A DNA stretch of 64,000 bases, taken from assembly GCA_023664345.1 (NCBI GenBank), contig JAMPFQ010000002.1, forward strand, positions 62,001 through 126,000, read 5' to 3'. The first letter of the stretch is position 1. Each line of letters starts with the position of its first letter. The stretch is from Lachnospiraceae bacterium. GTDB lineage: Bacteria; Bacillota; Clostridia; Lachnospirales; Lachnospiraceae. The notes below the pieces were generated by a model. The model had not been told where the DNA came from. It did not search any database and saw only the letters and a program-made list of their open reading frames with translations. The position numbers were made by a program, and so were the translations under genes. Positions 25,001 to 33,427 of the stretch are shown in pieces.

Positions 25001-25741
25001 GTACATATAGGGACCGTCCGGCTCCTCACACAGCTTTTTCACGCGGTTTAATTTCTCAATGCACCCCTCCGTCATCCTCCCCAGATGCTTCAACAGGTAC
25101 TGCCCGTAATCGCTGGCAGAAACGCCCTCCACATCCCGGGCCTGATAATCCGCCTTTCTCGCCAGAAGCCATTCCTCCGGGAAAGGGAAACTGGCAGCAT
25201 ACCTGGACAGATTCAGGATATGCTGCTCCAGCACTTTCTCCCTGCCGCCGGGACAGAAAAATTCCACACAGAAGCGGAAGGGCTCTCCCCCCTCCCTGTA
25301 ATTGTCCTCCATCAGTTCCTGCAGAACCTCCTGCTGCATCAGCTTTACTTCGCCATCGTCCGCCACGCGGAACGCCGGATCCAGTCCGATCTCATTGAAA
25401 TGATTCCGCAGCAGGAAGAGACAGAAGCTGTCAATGGTGGTGATCTGTGCGTTATGCAGAAGCGCCGCCTGCTTCTGGATGTGCTCCGACTCCGGCCTCT
25501 CCTCCAGCTTCGCGGCGATCCCCAGGGCGATACGTTCCCGCATTTCCGCCGCCGCCGCATTGGTAAAGGTAACGATCAGCAGCCTGTCAATATCCACAGG
25601 CCGCGCCTCGTCACAGACCATCTGGATGATACGCTCCACCAGCACCGCCGTCTTGCCGCTTCCCGCCGCCGCGGAGACAAGGATATTGCAGTTATGCAGA
25701 TTTATGACTTTCTGTTGTTCCGGTGTAAATGAAATCGCCAT
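22016..25741 (-). CDS. addA: ATP-dependent helicase/nuclease subunit A (AddA)
   Basis: A 1241-residue UvrD-like helicase with Walker A GSGKT at 27-31, DEYQDSN (Walker B), and the later helicase motif MSIHKSKGLEFP. A C-terminal RecB-type nuclease has the LLDYKTDS motif near 1195. With AddB it resects double-strand breaks for RecA loading. The protein carries a roughly 75-residue low-complexity acidic insert near 655-730 (GRETDGEAADEAIYAG region) not expected in the helicase core. In most Firmicutes addB lies directly upstream; here addB is at 38.5-41.9 kb with the defence island between. hsdM ends 31 nt upstream. Confidence 0.95.
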   Translation of the reverse strand: MAISFTPEQQKVINLHNCNILVSAAAGSGKTAVLVERIIQMVCDEARPVDIDRLLIVTFTNAAAAEMRERIALGIAAKLEERPESEHIQKQAALLHNAQITTIDSFCLFLLRNHFNEIGLDPAFRVADDGEVKLMQQEVLQELMEDNYREGGEPFRFCVEFFCPGGREKVLEQHILNLSRYAASFPFPEEWLLARKADYQARDVEGVSASDYGQYLLKHLGRMTEGCIEKLNRVKKLCEEPDGPYMYGELVEQETERLEALAACQSLSDYERGLPAATFGRLPSKKDAGVSPLKREMAKKLRSEVKDSLKRLAERFFATPLELAVEQGYACMEPVGTLVDLVLEFDRRMGEKKQERKVIDFSDMEHFALKILLKKEDGQILPSAVALEYRQHFAEILTDEYQDSNLVQEYLLKAVSGEEEGQFNRFMVGDVKQSIYKFRLARPELFLEKYDTYASEEGDCRRIDLAKNFRSRTQVVDTVNSVFSRIMSREIGGIEYDEKAALYPGAVYPEGGNYESELLLVEKPDGDAEENAKQAEARAIAGKIKELMAGFQVTDKESGCLRPVRYSDMVILLRTNSGWDEEFKQVLEEEGIPVYITSKTGYFGATEVQELLQFLRVLDNPTQDIPLFGVMKSVFGGFTEEEMAKLRSGKKGCSLYEAVREYALGGDEQISAGVSGRNAPDAEMPAGRETDGEAADEAIYAGDMSDREAPDRGSADTGGTDVTALRGKAAGFLKRLDAYREMTAYMPIRELLTRLVTDFDYLNYVTALPAGSKRRANVEMLFTKASDFEKTSYFGLFHFIRYMEQLERYDVDYGEAELLDENADVVRIMSIHKSKGLEFPVIFVSGLGKRFNMQDANQSMIADMDLGLATDYVDPERRIKNRTLRRAVLSVKLREDSLAEELRVLYVALTRAREKLILTAAMDNAQEQWEIWRDAGMDRLSCLDYAEAGSYLDFLLPVLAKTCIQVQVRTGEELAADAFREQLSLYEKRERLERDGAAPENDAYVKLKQRLGTVYAYENLSGLYTKTTVSELKIAAMADKDEEAFHTFEEKEIQPYIPLFRREEEKVSGTVRGNAYHRVMEILDLDVIMAAEPGKARKAVLHDFLLGQVEENRLSREYFEAVREEKILRFLSSELGQRMYRAHRAGGLFREQPFVMGISADRLGQEFPGTETVLIQGIIDVFFVEEDGLVLLDYKTDSVRSMEELWNRYETQMDYYREALQKLMEQPVKERVLYSFSLERY

Positions 25742-25772
25742 GTTTTCCCCATTCCATGCTCTTAGCTGTTAT

Positions 25773-27272
25773 TCATGCATTCTCATTTTTCAGCTGTCCC
25801 ATTAATTCCTGAAAACCCGCCAGCGCATTCTGCAGGTTCTCGATAATATCTCCTGCCAATTCATCCGCCGGTGGCAGATGATCCAGATCAGCCAATGATT
25901 TATCCCTGATCCAGAAAATGTCCAGGCTGGTCTTATCCCGTTCCAGAATCTCCTGAATGGAAAATTTCCTCCATCTCCCATCGGGATTACTTTCCGAATA
26001 TGTTTCCGTGCGCTGATGGCGGTTCTTCGGATGATAGCAGGAAACAAAATCCTCCAGATCGGTCTCCGTCATAGGATGCTGTTTCAGCGTAAAATGCACA
26101 TTGGTGCGAAAATCATATATCCATACCTCTTTCGTCCGGATATCCGGGCCGGCAGGACATTTGTCAAAAAAGATCACATTGGCCTTGACTCCCGGTTTAT
26201 AAAAAATACCCGTGGGAAGCCGGAGAATCGTATGTAAATCTGTGGTTTCCAGCAGTTTCCTCCGTATGGTCTCCCCGGCTCCGCCTTCAAACAGCACATT
26301 ATCCGGCACAACCACAGCCGCCGCTCCGGTAGATTTTAAGATCGTGTTGATGTGCTGGACAAAATTCAACTGCTTGTTAGAACTCGTGACCCAAAAATCC
26401 TGTCGGTTATATACAAGATCCTCATCCTCCTGCTCACCTTCTTCATTCGTAAATGTGATGGAAGACTTCTTGCCAAATGGCGGATTGGTCAGTACATAAT
26501 CATACCGGATTCCCGGATCGGTCAGCAGCGAATCTCCCAACTCCACCGGAATTTCTCCGTAAATATCCCCGATATTGTGAAGATACAGATTCATCAGGCA
26601 CAACTTAAATGTGGTCGCCACCAACTCGTTTCCATGAAAAGCGCCTTTTTTCAAAAACGCCTTTTCCTCCCTGTCCAGCGTGTAATTTTCCGGATCGGTC
26701 AAATATTCCTGCGAAGCCAGCAAAAATCCTCCGCTGCCGCAGCAGGGATCGCAGATTGTCCGCATCGGTTTGGGGCGGATGCATCTCACCATAGCCTTGA
26801 TCAGGGGACGGGGCGTAAAGTACTGCCCTGCGCCGCTTTTCACGTCCTCCGCATTTTTCTGCAGCAATCCTTCATAAATTTCGCCTTTCACATCCGAGGA
26901 CATAGACACCCATTTCTCTTTATCGATCATCTGAACAATGCGGAACAGAATCGCCGCATTGCTGACCTTGTTGGTTGCCCCTTTGAAAATTTTTCCCAGG
27001 ATTCCGCCCTGTTCCGCCAGTGTCTCCAGCGTGGCCCTGTATTGCTCCTCAAGTTCCGCGCCTTTCAGATCACGCATATCGCTCCAGCCGTAACCTGACG
27101 GGATGCCTGTCTCCCTCTGATAGGGTGGTTTGGCATATTCATCGGACATCTTCAAAAAGATCAGGTAGGTCAGCTGCTCCAGGTAGTCTCCGTAAGACAC
27201 GCCGTCATCCCGCAGGGGTGCGCACAGCCCCCAGACTTTTGAGATAATCGTGGATGTGTTTTCGTTTGTCAT
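25773..27272 (-). CDS. hsdM: Type I restriction-modification DNA adenine methyltransferase subunit (HsdM)
   Basis: A 499-residue protein. The N-terminal helical HsdM domain (about 5-140) is followed by GQYFTP (149-154), the SAM-binding DPCCGSGGF (175-183) and the catalytic NPPF (263-266). It methylates adenine in the sequence chosen by HsdS. GGAAGG upstream supports the ATG at 27272. The gene is separated from hsdS by about 4.9 kb holding a type II system, an adenine methylase, a ParB-like gene and a small winged-helix gene. An inverted repeat lies about 40 nt upstream, so it may have its own promoter. Confidence 0.95.
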   Translation of the reverse strand: MTNENTSTIISKVWGLCAPLRDDGVSYGDYLEQLTYLIFLKMSDEYAKPPYQRETGIPSGYGWSDMRDLKGAELEEQYRATLETLAEQGGILGKIFKGATNKVSNAAILFRIVQMIDKEKWVSMSSDVKGEIYEGLLQKNAEDVKSGAGQYFTPRPLIKAMVRCIRPKPMRTICDPCCGSGGFLLASQEYLTDPENYTLDREEKAFLKKGAFHGNELVATTFKLCLMNLYLHNIGDIYGEIPVELGDSLLTDPGIRYDYVLTNPPFGKKSSITFTNEEGEQEDEDLVYNRQDFWVTSSNKQLNFVQHINTILKSTGAAAVVVPDNVLFEGGAGETIRRKLLETTDLHTILRLPTGIFYKPGVKANVIFFDKCPAGPDIRTKEVWIYDFRTNVHFTLKQHPMTETDLEDFVSCYHPKNRHQRTETYSESNPDGRWRKFSIQEILERDKTSLDIFWIRDKSLADLDHLPPADELAGDIIENLQNALAGFQELMGQLKNENA

Positions 27273-27310
27273 GTGTTGTTTCCTTCCTGTAAAAGCTTTG
27301 TGTAGGTTTA

Positions 27311-27340
27311 ACCAAGTCATAACCATTTTGGTCATGACTT
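27311..27340. promoter_or_regulatory. Inverted repeat between hsdM and the small winged-helix gene
   Basis: AAGTCAT (27314-27320) and ATGACTT (27334-27340), with overlapping ACCAA/TTGGT arms inside. It sits 39 nt upstream of the hsdM start, where an operator would control methylase synthesis. The neighbouring winged-helix protein is a candidate binder. Confidence 0.4.
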
Positions 27341-27355
27341 AATTTTAAGCTTTAG

Positions 27356-27679
27356 CTATGAATAATATTTTTGATTCTTGCTCTTGGGTTTGTTAGGAAT
27401 TGTCATTCTTAATTGTCCTGTTTTGATCATTGGATTAAGATAATGCCTTCTGAAAAAACTTCGGTCACTTACCTTAATATGGTTCATGATTTCCTTGGCA
27501 GAATGCGGATCTTGGCAAAAAGCAATTATCATCTTGGTCACATCCTGGTCAGTATCTTGGTCATTTTGACCAAGATACAAATTACTCTCAGTATTCAATA
27601 ATTTTAAATACTTATCACACGCCTTACAGAGCGCCATAATTCCTGATGCATTGATATTGCAACACTTCAAAAACATCAC
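27356..27679 (-). CDS. Small winged-helix protein (RecG C-terminal-like), possibly a truncated gene
   Basis: The frame encodes up to 107 residues. The C-terminal 55 (SAKEIMNHIKVSDRSFFRRH, then NPMIKTGQLRMTIPNKP) resemble the winged-helix tail of RecG-like/AlbA-type ATP-binding regulators. The middle has a repetitive GQNDQDTDQD stretch encoded by near-repeats of the sequence TTGGTCA. The ribosome site at the GTG/ATG start is poor, and the RecG-like ATP-binding part is absent, so it may be the 3' remnant of a larger gene. Its place before hsdM also allows a controller role. The 184 nt upstream are AT-rich with no other gene seen. Confidence 0.5.
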   Translation of the reverse strand: MMFLKCCNINASGIMALCKACDKYLKLLNTESNLYLGQNDQDTDQDVTKMIIAFCQDPHSAKEIMNHIKVSDRSFFRRHYLNPMIKTGQLRMTIPNKPKSKNQKYYS

Positions 27680-27863
27680 TTGTTCATATTAATCCCTACT
27701 TAATGAAAGTCAACACTCCATATAAAACACACAAAATTATCAAGTTATCCATTACACATGATCAATCCTTAATTATCCATATAACAATGCATTTTATTCC
27801 ACTCATGTAATTTTTGCTGACTTGCAATTATCCTTTATCAAAGCATTTCAGCTTACCATTATT

Positions 27864-29339
27864 TTACGAAAGCATGAAATTTATCAGTGCTAGCAGACCT
27901 TTCTTTGGTAATTCCAACAATGCATTAGCACCTAACTGATACTCTGCAGGTCTATGCACCACCCAATTTAATGGGTCAATGTTTTTTTCATAATCCCCAA
28001 ATAAATCTGTAAAATATTGCCTCATTACGCCATTTACTATATAATTAGGCAGATTATTATTATAGTTTTTGATAATTTTGCTTAGCTGATCTATCGTTTT
28101 TATGTTTTCCCAAATATATTTATTTTGTCCTTGAATCATGTGTTTTTTAGAATAGTACTTTATACTCTGCTCTATGATAGACCGAACTAAAAATGCAGAT
28201 GCAAGGGGATACATTGCGACCATCTTTTTATCTGAAAATAATTGTAGTTCTCTGCAGACTGCAGAAACACCATGTGAATCAGCATCATTAGGATTTAATT
28301 TGCTACAATTAATCCCCTGAAAAAAATATGGTAAGTCATTATTTGCACCAGAATTGGCACTGGACTGTTTGCTTGATCTATCATTTGTCTCCGTATTTCT
28401 TTCAGTTTTTCCATTTTTACCATCAGTTCTGGAAGTCTCGGATTGCCCAGCCCCTGACCTATTGTCATAATTGGTATTTTGTGAACCTTTTGCTGTATTA
28501 CTCTGCTCAGGATAGCTTTTATTTTTTCTTTCATTCGCTGTATTTTTATTCAAATACTCTTGAATCCAAGGAAGTAATTTATCTTCAATAGTCCTCGCCT
28601 TATTAAATAATCGAGTCACAGCCACATCTGCATTTTCTGATTCTTTCACAATCCACTTAGACGCTTCTACAACCAAGTTCATCCTATCAACGGTAAATGT
28701 ATTTTCATCTGCAATATCCAAACCTATTTCCTTTCTCACTTCTCGATTATTAAATATTCTTTGAATTGTAGTAAAGGATAATATGGTTGTAATATCTAAT
28801 CCATCACAGTATTTTCGAACATACAAATCAATCAAATACGAAAGATTTTTCACACTATTTCGACGCATTTGAAAAGCGTCCTTTTCTCTCGCTCCCCATT
28901 CTTTAGTTCCTCTTCCCTTATCTTCACCTGAATGCACTCTTTCCATAATAAAGAAAGCATCTTCTTCCGTTGTGATATAACATTCCAATTCATTGATTAA
29001 TTCAGCATTCTCAGCTATTTTTTTAGCTTTGTCTATGGTAGCTTTGTCCAAAAAGCTAAAACTGTCCGGATTAATTAATAATTTTATGGCTGCTACTCTT
29101 CGATTCCCCTCGTAAACCACATACTTTTTGATACTTTCCGAATATACTACAACTATCTGCTGATTTCCCAGAAGCCCATGTAGTTGTATATCTTCTGCCA
29201 GATTAAGCATGTATTGCGTTCCAACAGCTTCAAATAGTTTTTCTAATGTATTCATTTCATTACTTCCAATAGCATGGCGAGGGTTTTCTGACCAGTTAAC
29301 CAATTTTTCTATCTTTATCTTTTGAATTCTTCCTATCAT
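27864..29339 (-). CDS. ParB/sulfiredoxin-fold N-terminal domain protein associated with DNA methylase
   Basis: A 491-residue protein. The N-terminal domain has ENPRHAIGS (about 18-26), DIQLHGLLGNQ and YVVYEGNRRVAAIKLL (about 73-88), the three ParB/Srx boxes that bind and cleave nucleotide. A polar Asn/Ser/Thr-rich linker (about 275-335) follows, then a C-terminal helical domain of unknown type ending in ALINFMLS. The ATG at 29339 abuts the stop of the D12 methylase gene, so the two are translated together. ParB-like proteins next to methylases occur on phages and islands. The exact job is unknown. The gene is much more AT-rich than the flanking addA and hsdR. Confidence 0.75.
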   Translation of the reverse strand: MIGRIQKIKIEKLVNWSENPRHAIGSNEMNTLEKLFEAVGTQYMLNLAEDIQLHGLLGNQQIVVVYSESIKKYVVYEGNRRVAAIKLLINPDSFSFLDKATIDKAKKIAENAELINELECYITTEEDAFFIMERVHSGEDKGRGTKEWGAREKDAFQMRRNSVKNLSYLIDLYVRKYCDGLDITTILSFTTIQRIFNNREVRKEIGLDIADENTFTVDRMNLVVEASKWIVKESENADVAVTRLFNKARTIEDKLLPWIQEYLNKNTANERKNKSYPEQSNTAKGSQNTNYDNRSGAGQSETSRTDGKNGKTERNTETNDRSSKQSSANSGANNDLPYFFQGINCSKLNPNDADSHGVSAVCRELQLFSDKKMVAMYPLASAFLVRSIIEQSIKYYSKKHMIQGQNKYIWENIKTIDQLSKIIKNYNNNLPNYIVNGVMRQYFTDLFGDYEKNIDPLNWVVHRPAEYQLGANALLELPKKGLLALINFMLS

Positions 29340-29340
29340 T

Positions 29341-30210
29341 TTATACTTCCTCACTTTGTATCATTGTTATGTACTTTTGTTCCTGTTGTGGCCTATAAAC
29401 CTGTTTTGAAAAAAACATTATTTCACTTCCCGATCGTTTACTTTGCAGTGAATATTGCAATGCAAATTCAATATAATTTACTTTGTGATACATGCTCTTA
29501 ATCGCATTTATATTGTCATAAGTAACAATCCACTTTCTGCTTTTTAGCTTGTTTAAAATAGCCCTCGCCAAATTTACATGGTCTCCATGAGAATAAAAAT
29601 TCGTGTACAACCCAGGCCCTTTCCCATAATATGGAGGATCGAAAAATATGAACGCTTTTCGCGTTTTCAATATAACATCATCTATAAAATCTAATGCCTC
29701 CAAATTATAAAGCTTAATACAGTCTCTTTTATCCCCAATTTTTCTAATTTGTGATACTAAGCGTTCTTTATTAAATCTGCAATCAATAGGGTAATCACCT
29801 TGTTGCAAAAAACCTCCTATTGGTCCTGCCTTATCAATAATCCCTGATCTGTTAGTACGGTTAAGAAAAAAAGTTGAAAAACCAATCTCCAAACTGTTGT
29901 GATTATCTAAATCATCTCGAATAGCTTTCTGCCTATGCCATTCTTCCAGTGTTACATTTGCGTGTAAAACCATCTCAATAAATTCATCTGTTTGATGTAA
30001 TACACTGTCCCAAAAGCAATAAATTGTATAATCGTAATCATTAATAACAACATCTCTTACAATATTATTAAACAATAATTCTAGGGCAATTGCAGCGCCA
30101 CCACAAAACGGCTCTATGTATGTATTACAGTTGTTTTCCTTTATTAATTCAGCAACATATTTATACAGTTTATATTTACCACCTGGATAACGTAGCGGAG
30201 ACGGATTCAT
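29341..30210 (-). CDS. D12-class N6-adenine DNA methyltransferase (Dam-like)
   Basis: A 289-residue enzyme with LRYPGGK (6-12), EPFCGGAA (33-40, SAM binding) and the catalytic FFDPPYY (189-195), in the order of the Dam/MboIIA class. It methylates adenine; the target sequence cannot be deduced. The ATG at 30210 is chosen over an upstream TTG because the PGGK motif must lie near the N-terminus. It follows the NgoMIV-like endonuclease gene by 45 nt and precedes the ParB-like gene, and its AT-rich composition matches the latter. No second endonuclease is recognised for it. Confidence 0.9.
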   Translation of the reverse strand: MNPSPLRYPGGKYKLYKYVAELIKENNCNTYIEPFCGGAAIALELLFNNIVRDVVINDYDYTIYCFWDSVLHQTDEFIEMVLHANVTLEEWHRQKAIRDDLDNHNSLEIGFSTFFLNRTNRSGIIDKAGPIGGFLQQGDYPIDCRFNKERLVSQIRKIGDKRDCIKLYNLEALDFIDDVILKTRKAFIFFDPPYYGKGPGLYTNFYSHGDHVNLARAILNKLKSRKWIVTYDNINAIKSMYHKVNYIEFALQYSLQSKRSGSEIMFFSKQVYRPQQEQKYITMIQSEEV

Positions 30211-30255
30211 ACCTGTTAGCCCTTTCTTCCGTATTTTCTCACCAACCAATGCTTT

Positions 30256-31131
30256 CTACACTGCCAAATCCAATGGCAGGTCCGAAATATCTTTCAGTCT
30301 TTTTCCCTGCACAAGCGTTTCCAATGTTTCAACCGCATCTTCAGAACCTGCTTCCCTTACTGCCCGAATCAATTCGTAAAGAGCAAAATGATATACACAA
30401 TCAATGTCGCCAGTTCCAAGCGCCAATGACGCCAAACGGTTAGGCATCGGTTCCGCTGTCACAACAACGATATGCGGAAGATGTCCTTTTCGATTACGAA
30501 TTAGGTTTAACGCTTCCGTCCGGCTATTCTGCGCTCTGTCACTCCGCATTGTATATTTTGCCGACACACTGGCATGCAGCAGGGGCTTTCCGCCATTAGC
30601 TTTTCTAATATCCGCCATTTTGCTGATGCTATCGTCAACTATGCATTGTTCAGCATTCATTTCTTCGTCTTCATAAAGGTCACGATAAATAACCACGTCC
30701 GGCGCAATAAGATAATCATTTCCCAATACAGCCGCTAATTTCGCATTCTCCGCCGTCAGCGCATTCAAATAAGCCAAATGCTCATATTGCTCAAAGTCAC
30801 TCATTTTGAGCCTGCTATGATTGCCAAGCTGCAATATTGACCACTTACCGGGACGGAGGTTTTGCAAATAAGGAAAGGTTTCCTGTAAGAACTCCATCGT
30901 TACTGATTCAAACTGTTTCCCAAGCGTTTGACCGGAAATCTTATCAACGATATTGACTGTATGATGATACTCATTCACTAAAATATCAACAATCTTATCT
31001 GCTATGGCCTTTGAACCACTGCTGCTTGTATCCGCATTTGATACAATGCCTGCCTGGGTTAATGTTAATGTATTGGTTTCAAACAGCCGCTCGTGAAAAT
31101 AATATCTCGCACTGGCTATCAACGCATCCAT
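30256..31131 (-). CDS. Type II restriction endonuclease, NgoMIV family
   Basis: A 291-residue protein. The active site fits the NgoMIV family: Glu75, Asp145 in APDVVIYR, and Ser190-x-Lys192 in ASVSAKYTMR, spaced as in the characterised enzyme and offset by five residues. NgoMIV cuts GCCGGC; the same target is likely but not proven. The start at 31131 has AAGGAG 10 nt upstream and lies 53 nt inside the 3' end of the cytosine methylase gene, the usual tight arrangement of a type II pair. No Vsr-like gene is present. Confidence 0.85.
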   Translation of the reverse strand: MDALIASARYYFHERLFETNTLTLTQAGIVSNADTSSSGSKAIADKIVDILVNEYHHTVNIVDKISGQTLGKQFESVTMEFLQETFPYLQNLRPGKWSILQLGNHSRLKMSDFEQYEHLAYLNALTAENAKLAAVLGNDYLIAPDVVIYRDLYEDEEMNAEQCIVDDSISKMADIRKANGGKPLLHASVSAKYTMRSDRAQNSRTEALNLIRNRKGHLPHIVVVTAEPMPNRLASLALGTGDIDCVYHFALYELIRAVREAGSEDAVETLETLVQGKRLKDISDLPLDLAV

Positions 31132-32065
31132 ATTCTAAGCACTCCTTTATCTTTTCTCCTACTGCCTGCGCCACCGGTGGAGGAAATGCATTTCCAATCA
31201 TACGGCATGCCACTGTTTTCTTTGTCCCAAAAGTCCATGCGTCAGGAAACCCCTGTATTCTGGCCATCATTTTGCTTGTTAAACGAGGCATTCCCACAAA
31301 ATCCGGTTCAGGCGCCACATCGGCCACCCCACGTCCATCTACACCCAGTTCAGCCCAGGCATTCCTGGCTCTTACCGGTCCCAGATCCGGCCCTCCGTGT
31401 TTCTTGGAACCGCCGACCAAAGTCGGTGCGATCTTATTGGCCTTTTCCACCCAATCCTTTGCGTCTTTCCACTTGTTTTCTGACATCAGATCACGCAATG
31501 CTTCCCCGACAGTAGGCGCACATCCGGGATTTCCTTTCGGATATGAAAAAAAAGCTTTTTCATCTTTCCGTATCGCAACTATTACCACTCGTGGGCGCAG
31601 TTGAGGGACACCAAAGTCAGAGGCATTTAGCAGTTTAATCTGCACAGTATACCCAAGTTTTTCAATAGATTTAAGAATGTGCCCCCTATATTCATCAAAA
31701 CCTGCATCTAAAAATCCTCTTACATTTTCCAACATGACTGCTCTGGGTCTGATTTCCCTGATCAGCCGAATGGCTTCAGGAAACAGATCCCTTTCATCGT
31801 TTTCTCCTAATTGCTTTCCTGCTATCGAAAAAGGAGGACAGGGCACCCCACCCGCCAATAAATCCACTCCCTGATAGGGTTTCCCATCAAAATCACGAAC
31901 GTCCGCACATATCACATTCCATTCAGGACGGTTTGCTTTTAGGGTTTTACAATAGTCCGGCTCATATTCAATAAGCGCAACATGTACGAATCCGGCCAGT
32001 GCAAGTCCAAGAGCCTGACCACCAGCCCCTGCACAGATCTCAACGCAAGTTAATGGTCTTTGCAT
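31079..32065 (-). CDS. DNA (cytosine-5) methyltransferase
   Basis: A 328-residue enzyme with motif I EICAGAGGQALG (9-20), catalytic GGVPCPPFS (Cys76), MLENVRG, QLRPR and the C-terminal MIGNAFPPPVA. The target-recognition region (about 185-265) is short. It protects sites cut by the overlapping NgoMIV-like gene, probably by modifying a cytosine of GCCGGC. A GAGGATG site lies before the ATG. It starts 105 nt after hsdS, which marks one boundary of the type II cassette. Confidence 0.93.
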   Translation of the reverse strand: MQRPLTCVEICAGAGGQALGLALAGFVHVALIEYEPDYCKTLKANRPEWNVICADVRDFDGKPYQGVDLLAGGVPCPPFSIAGKQLGENDERDLFPEAIRLIREIRPRAVMLENVRGFLDAGFDEYRGHILKSIEKLGYTVQIKLLNASDFGVPQLRPRVVIVAIRKDEKAFFSYPKGNPGCAPTVGEALRDLMSENKWKDAKDWVEKANKIAPTLVGGSKKHGGPDLGPVRARNAWAELGVDGRGVADVAPEPDFVGMPRLTSKMMARIQGFPDAWTFGTKKTVACRMIGNAFPPPVAQAVGEKIKECLEYGCVDSQCEILFSRAAV

Positions 32066-32170
32066 ACTGCATCCTCCTGTTTAATCAAAGTAATTTCCCC
32101 TGTTTCTCAATTTTACCACAATGCCTGCGACTTTTCTACAGAAACCAGATACGGACTTGCCACCGTTGCT

Positions 32171-33406
32171 TTAACAAAGGTGTTCAAATGCCTGCTTTAA
32201 AATACTCCGTCTCATAGCTTCCGCCTGTTGCAATGCGGTATCTACTGTCTGTTCGATGCGGTCACAGACAGACAGCCGCGCTTTAATTTCTCCCACAATA
32301 TATTCTTGTTCATCAGGAGTACAGTATGGAACTATCAAGTTTTCCAATGTTGTAAGGTTAATATTCTTCTGCGCGGTAGCCGGAGCAAATGCCCATAACC
32401 GCTTTTTAGACGCCTCAATAAAAAAACGGATATACTCTTTATTCACAATTTTTTCATCTGCCGTAAATCCCACAATACTATCGGGGAAACAACCATCAAC
32501 ACCTAAAAAGCATGTTTCAGCAATATTGGCGGCAATCGTTATACATAATGTACCAGCTGGCCAGAGTCTGCTTTGTTCCAATCCAAATTCACCATACATT
32601 TTGTCGCATGCCACTAAGTGATCTCTGGCGGCTTTGACATCTCCTGTTTGAAAAAATGGATATTTGCCATTTTCAAAAAGTCTTTTATCATTGCGAGGTC
32701 TATGTTTTGATCTGCCTCGACTCAACTCTCCCAAGGAGGACAAATAGACATATTTCCATTCACATGGTATTTCCTCTAACTTATCCAATTCCGAAACCTT
32801 TATTGAATCAAATTGTAAATCTGTCTCCGGTTGATGCCGATTTGAATAGTGCCATTTCCCCTCAAACGCTTCTTTCAGCACCGCCTGGCGGTATACTGTC
32901 AGTTGTGCTTTCGTGACCTTCAGTGTTTCAACACTCTTGTCCAGTTTGGAAAACAATTCTTCAATGCGAATAGCAATATACTTTTGTTTACAAATGGGCA
33001 GAATAGGAACCTCCAAATTTTTTACAGTATCTTGTGATATAGCTTTAAACGTAGTACCTGTTCCCTTTTGCATTAATTGTGCTTCAAAATAACGAAAAAA
33101 GTAAAGTAAATATTTCAAATCAATATCTTTCGTTGGGCGAATAGCTGTAAGTCCACGTCCAATACATACTTTTCCAGGAGACAAATTTGTCGGTCCAACA
33201 GGTGCTCTAACAGATAACAGAATGTCATTTTTTTCGGCAATCTTTGTTGGTTGCGAGCAATAAACTCTCAATGTAGGATACATTTCACCAAAATCTGTTT
33301 TACCTTGAAAAAAAGGAATCCCTATACCATCTGTATTGTAATATTTTGAATCAGGCGATTGACCTGCAATAATTGTACAGCAGTCTTTCAGCTTTTTTAC
33401 AACCAT
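32171..33406 (-). CDS. hsdS: Type I restriction-modification specificity subunit (HsdS)
   Basis: A 411-residue protein with two target-recognition domains, each followed by a conserved helix: TRD1 about 5-145 with coiled helix to 185, TRD2 about 210-355 with helix to 405. Repeated features such as LAVPILP-like/ENLIVPYCTPDEQ segments and the closing RRSILKQAFEHL are typical. The two TRDs define a bipartite DNA site. It follows the unknown membrane-protein gene by 21 nt. No second or inverted hsdS fragment is seen in the island, so phase variation by inversion is not indicated. Confidence 0.92.
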   Translation of the reverse strand: MVVKKLKDCCTIIAGQSPDSKYYNTDGIGIPFFQGKTDFGEMYPTLRVYCSQPTKIAEKNDILLSVRAPVGPTNLSPGKVCIGRGLTAIRPTKDIDLKYLLYFFRYFEAQLMQKGTGTTFKAISQDTVKNLEVPILPICKQKYIAIRIEELFSKLDKSVETLKVTKAQLTVYRQAVLKEAFEGKWHYSNRHQPETDLQFDSIKVSELDKLEEIPCEWKYVYLSSLGELSRGRSKHRPRNDKRLFENGKYPFFQTGDVKAARDHLVACDKMYGEFGLEQSRLWPAGTLCITIAANIAETCFLGVDGCFPDSIVGFTADEKIVNKEYIRFFIEASKKRLWAFAPATAQKNINLTTLENLIVPYCTPDEQEYIVGEIKARLSVCDRIEQTVDTALQQAEAMRRSILKQAFEHLC

Positions 33407-33427
33407 ATTTAAGTCTCCATATTTCTC

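Noticed and set aside
32171..33406. Phase-variable hsdS inversion system
   Set aside because: Only one hsdS is present, with no silent partial copy or flanking inverted repeats in the island; the tyrosine recombinase is 28 kb away.
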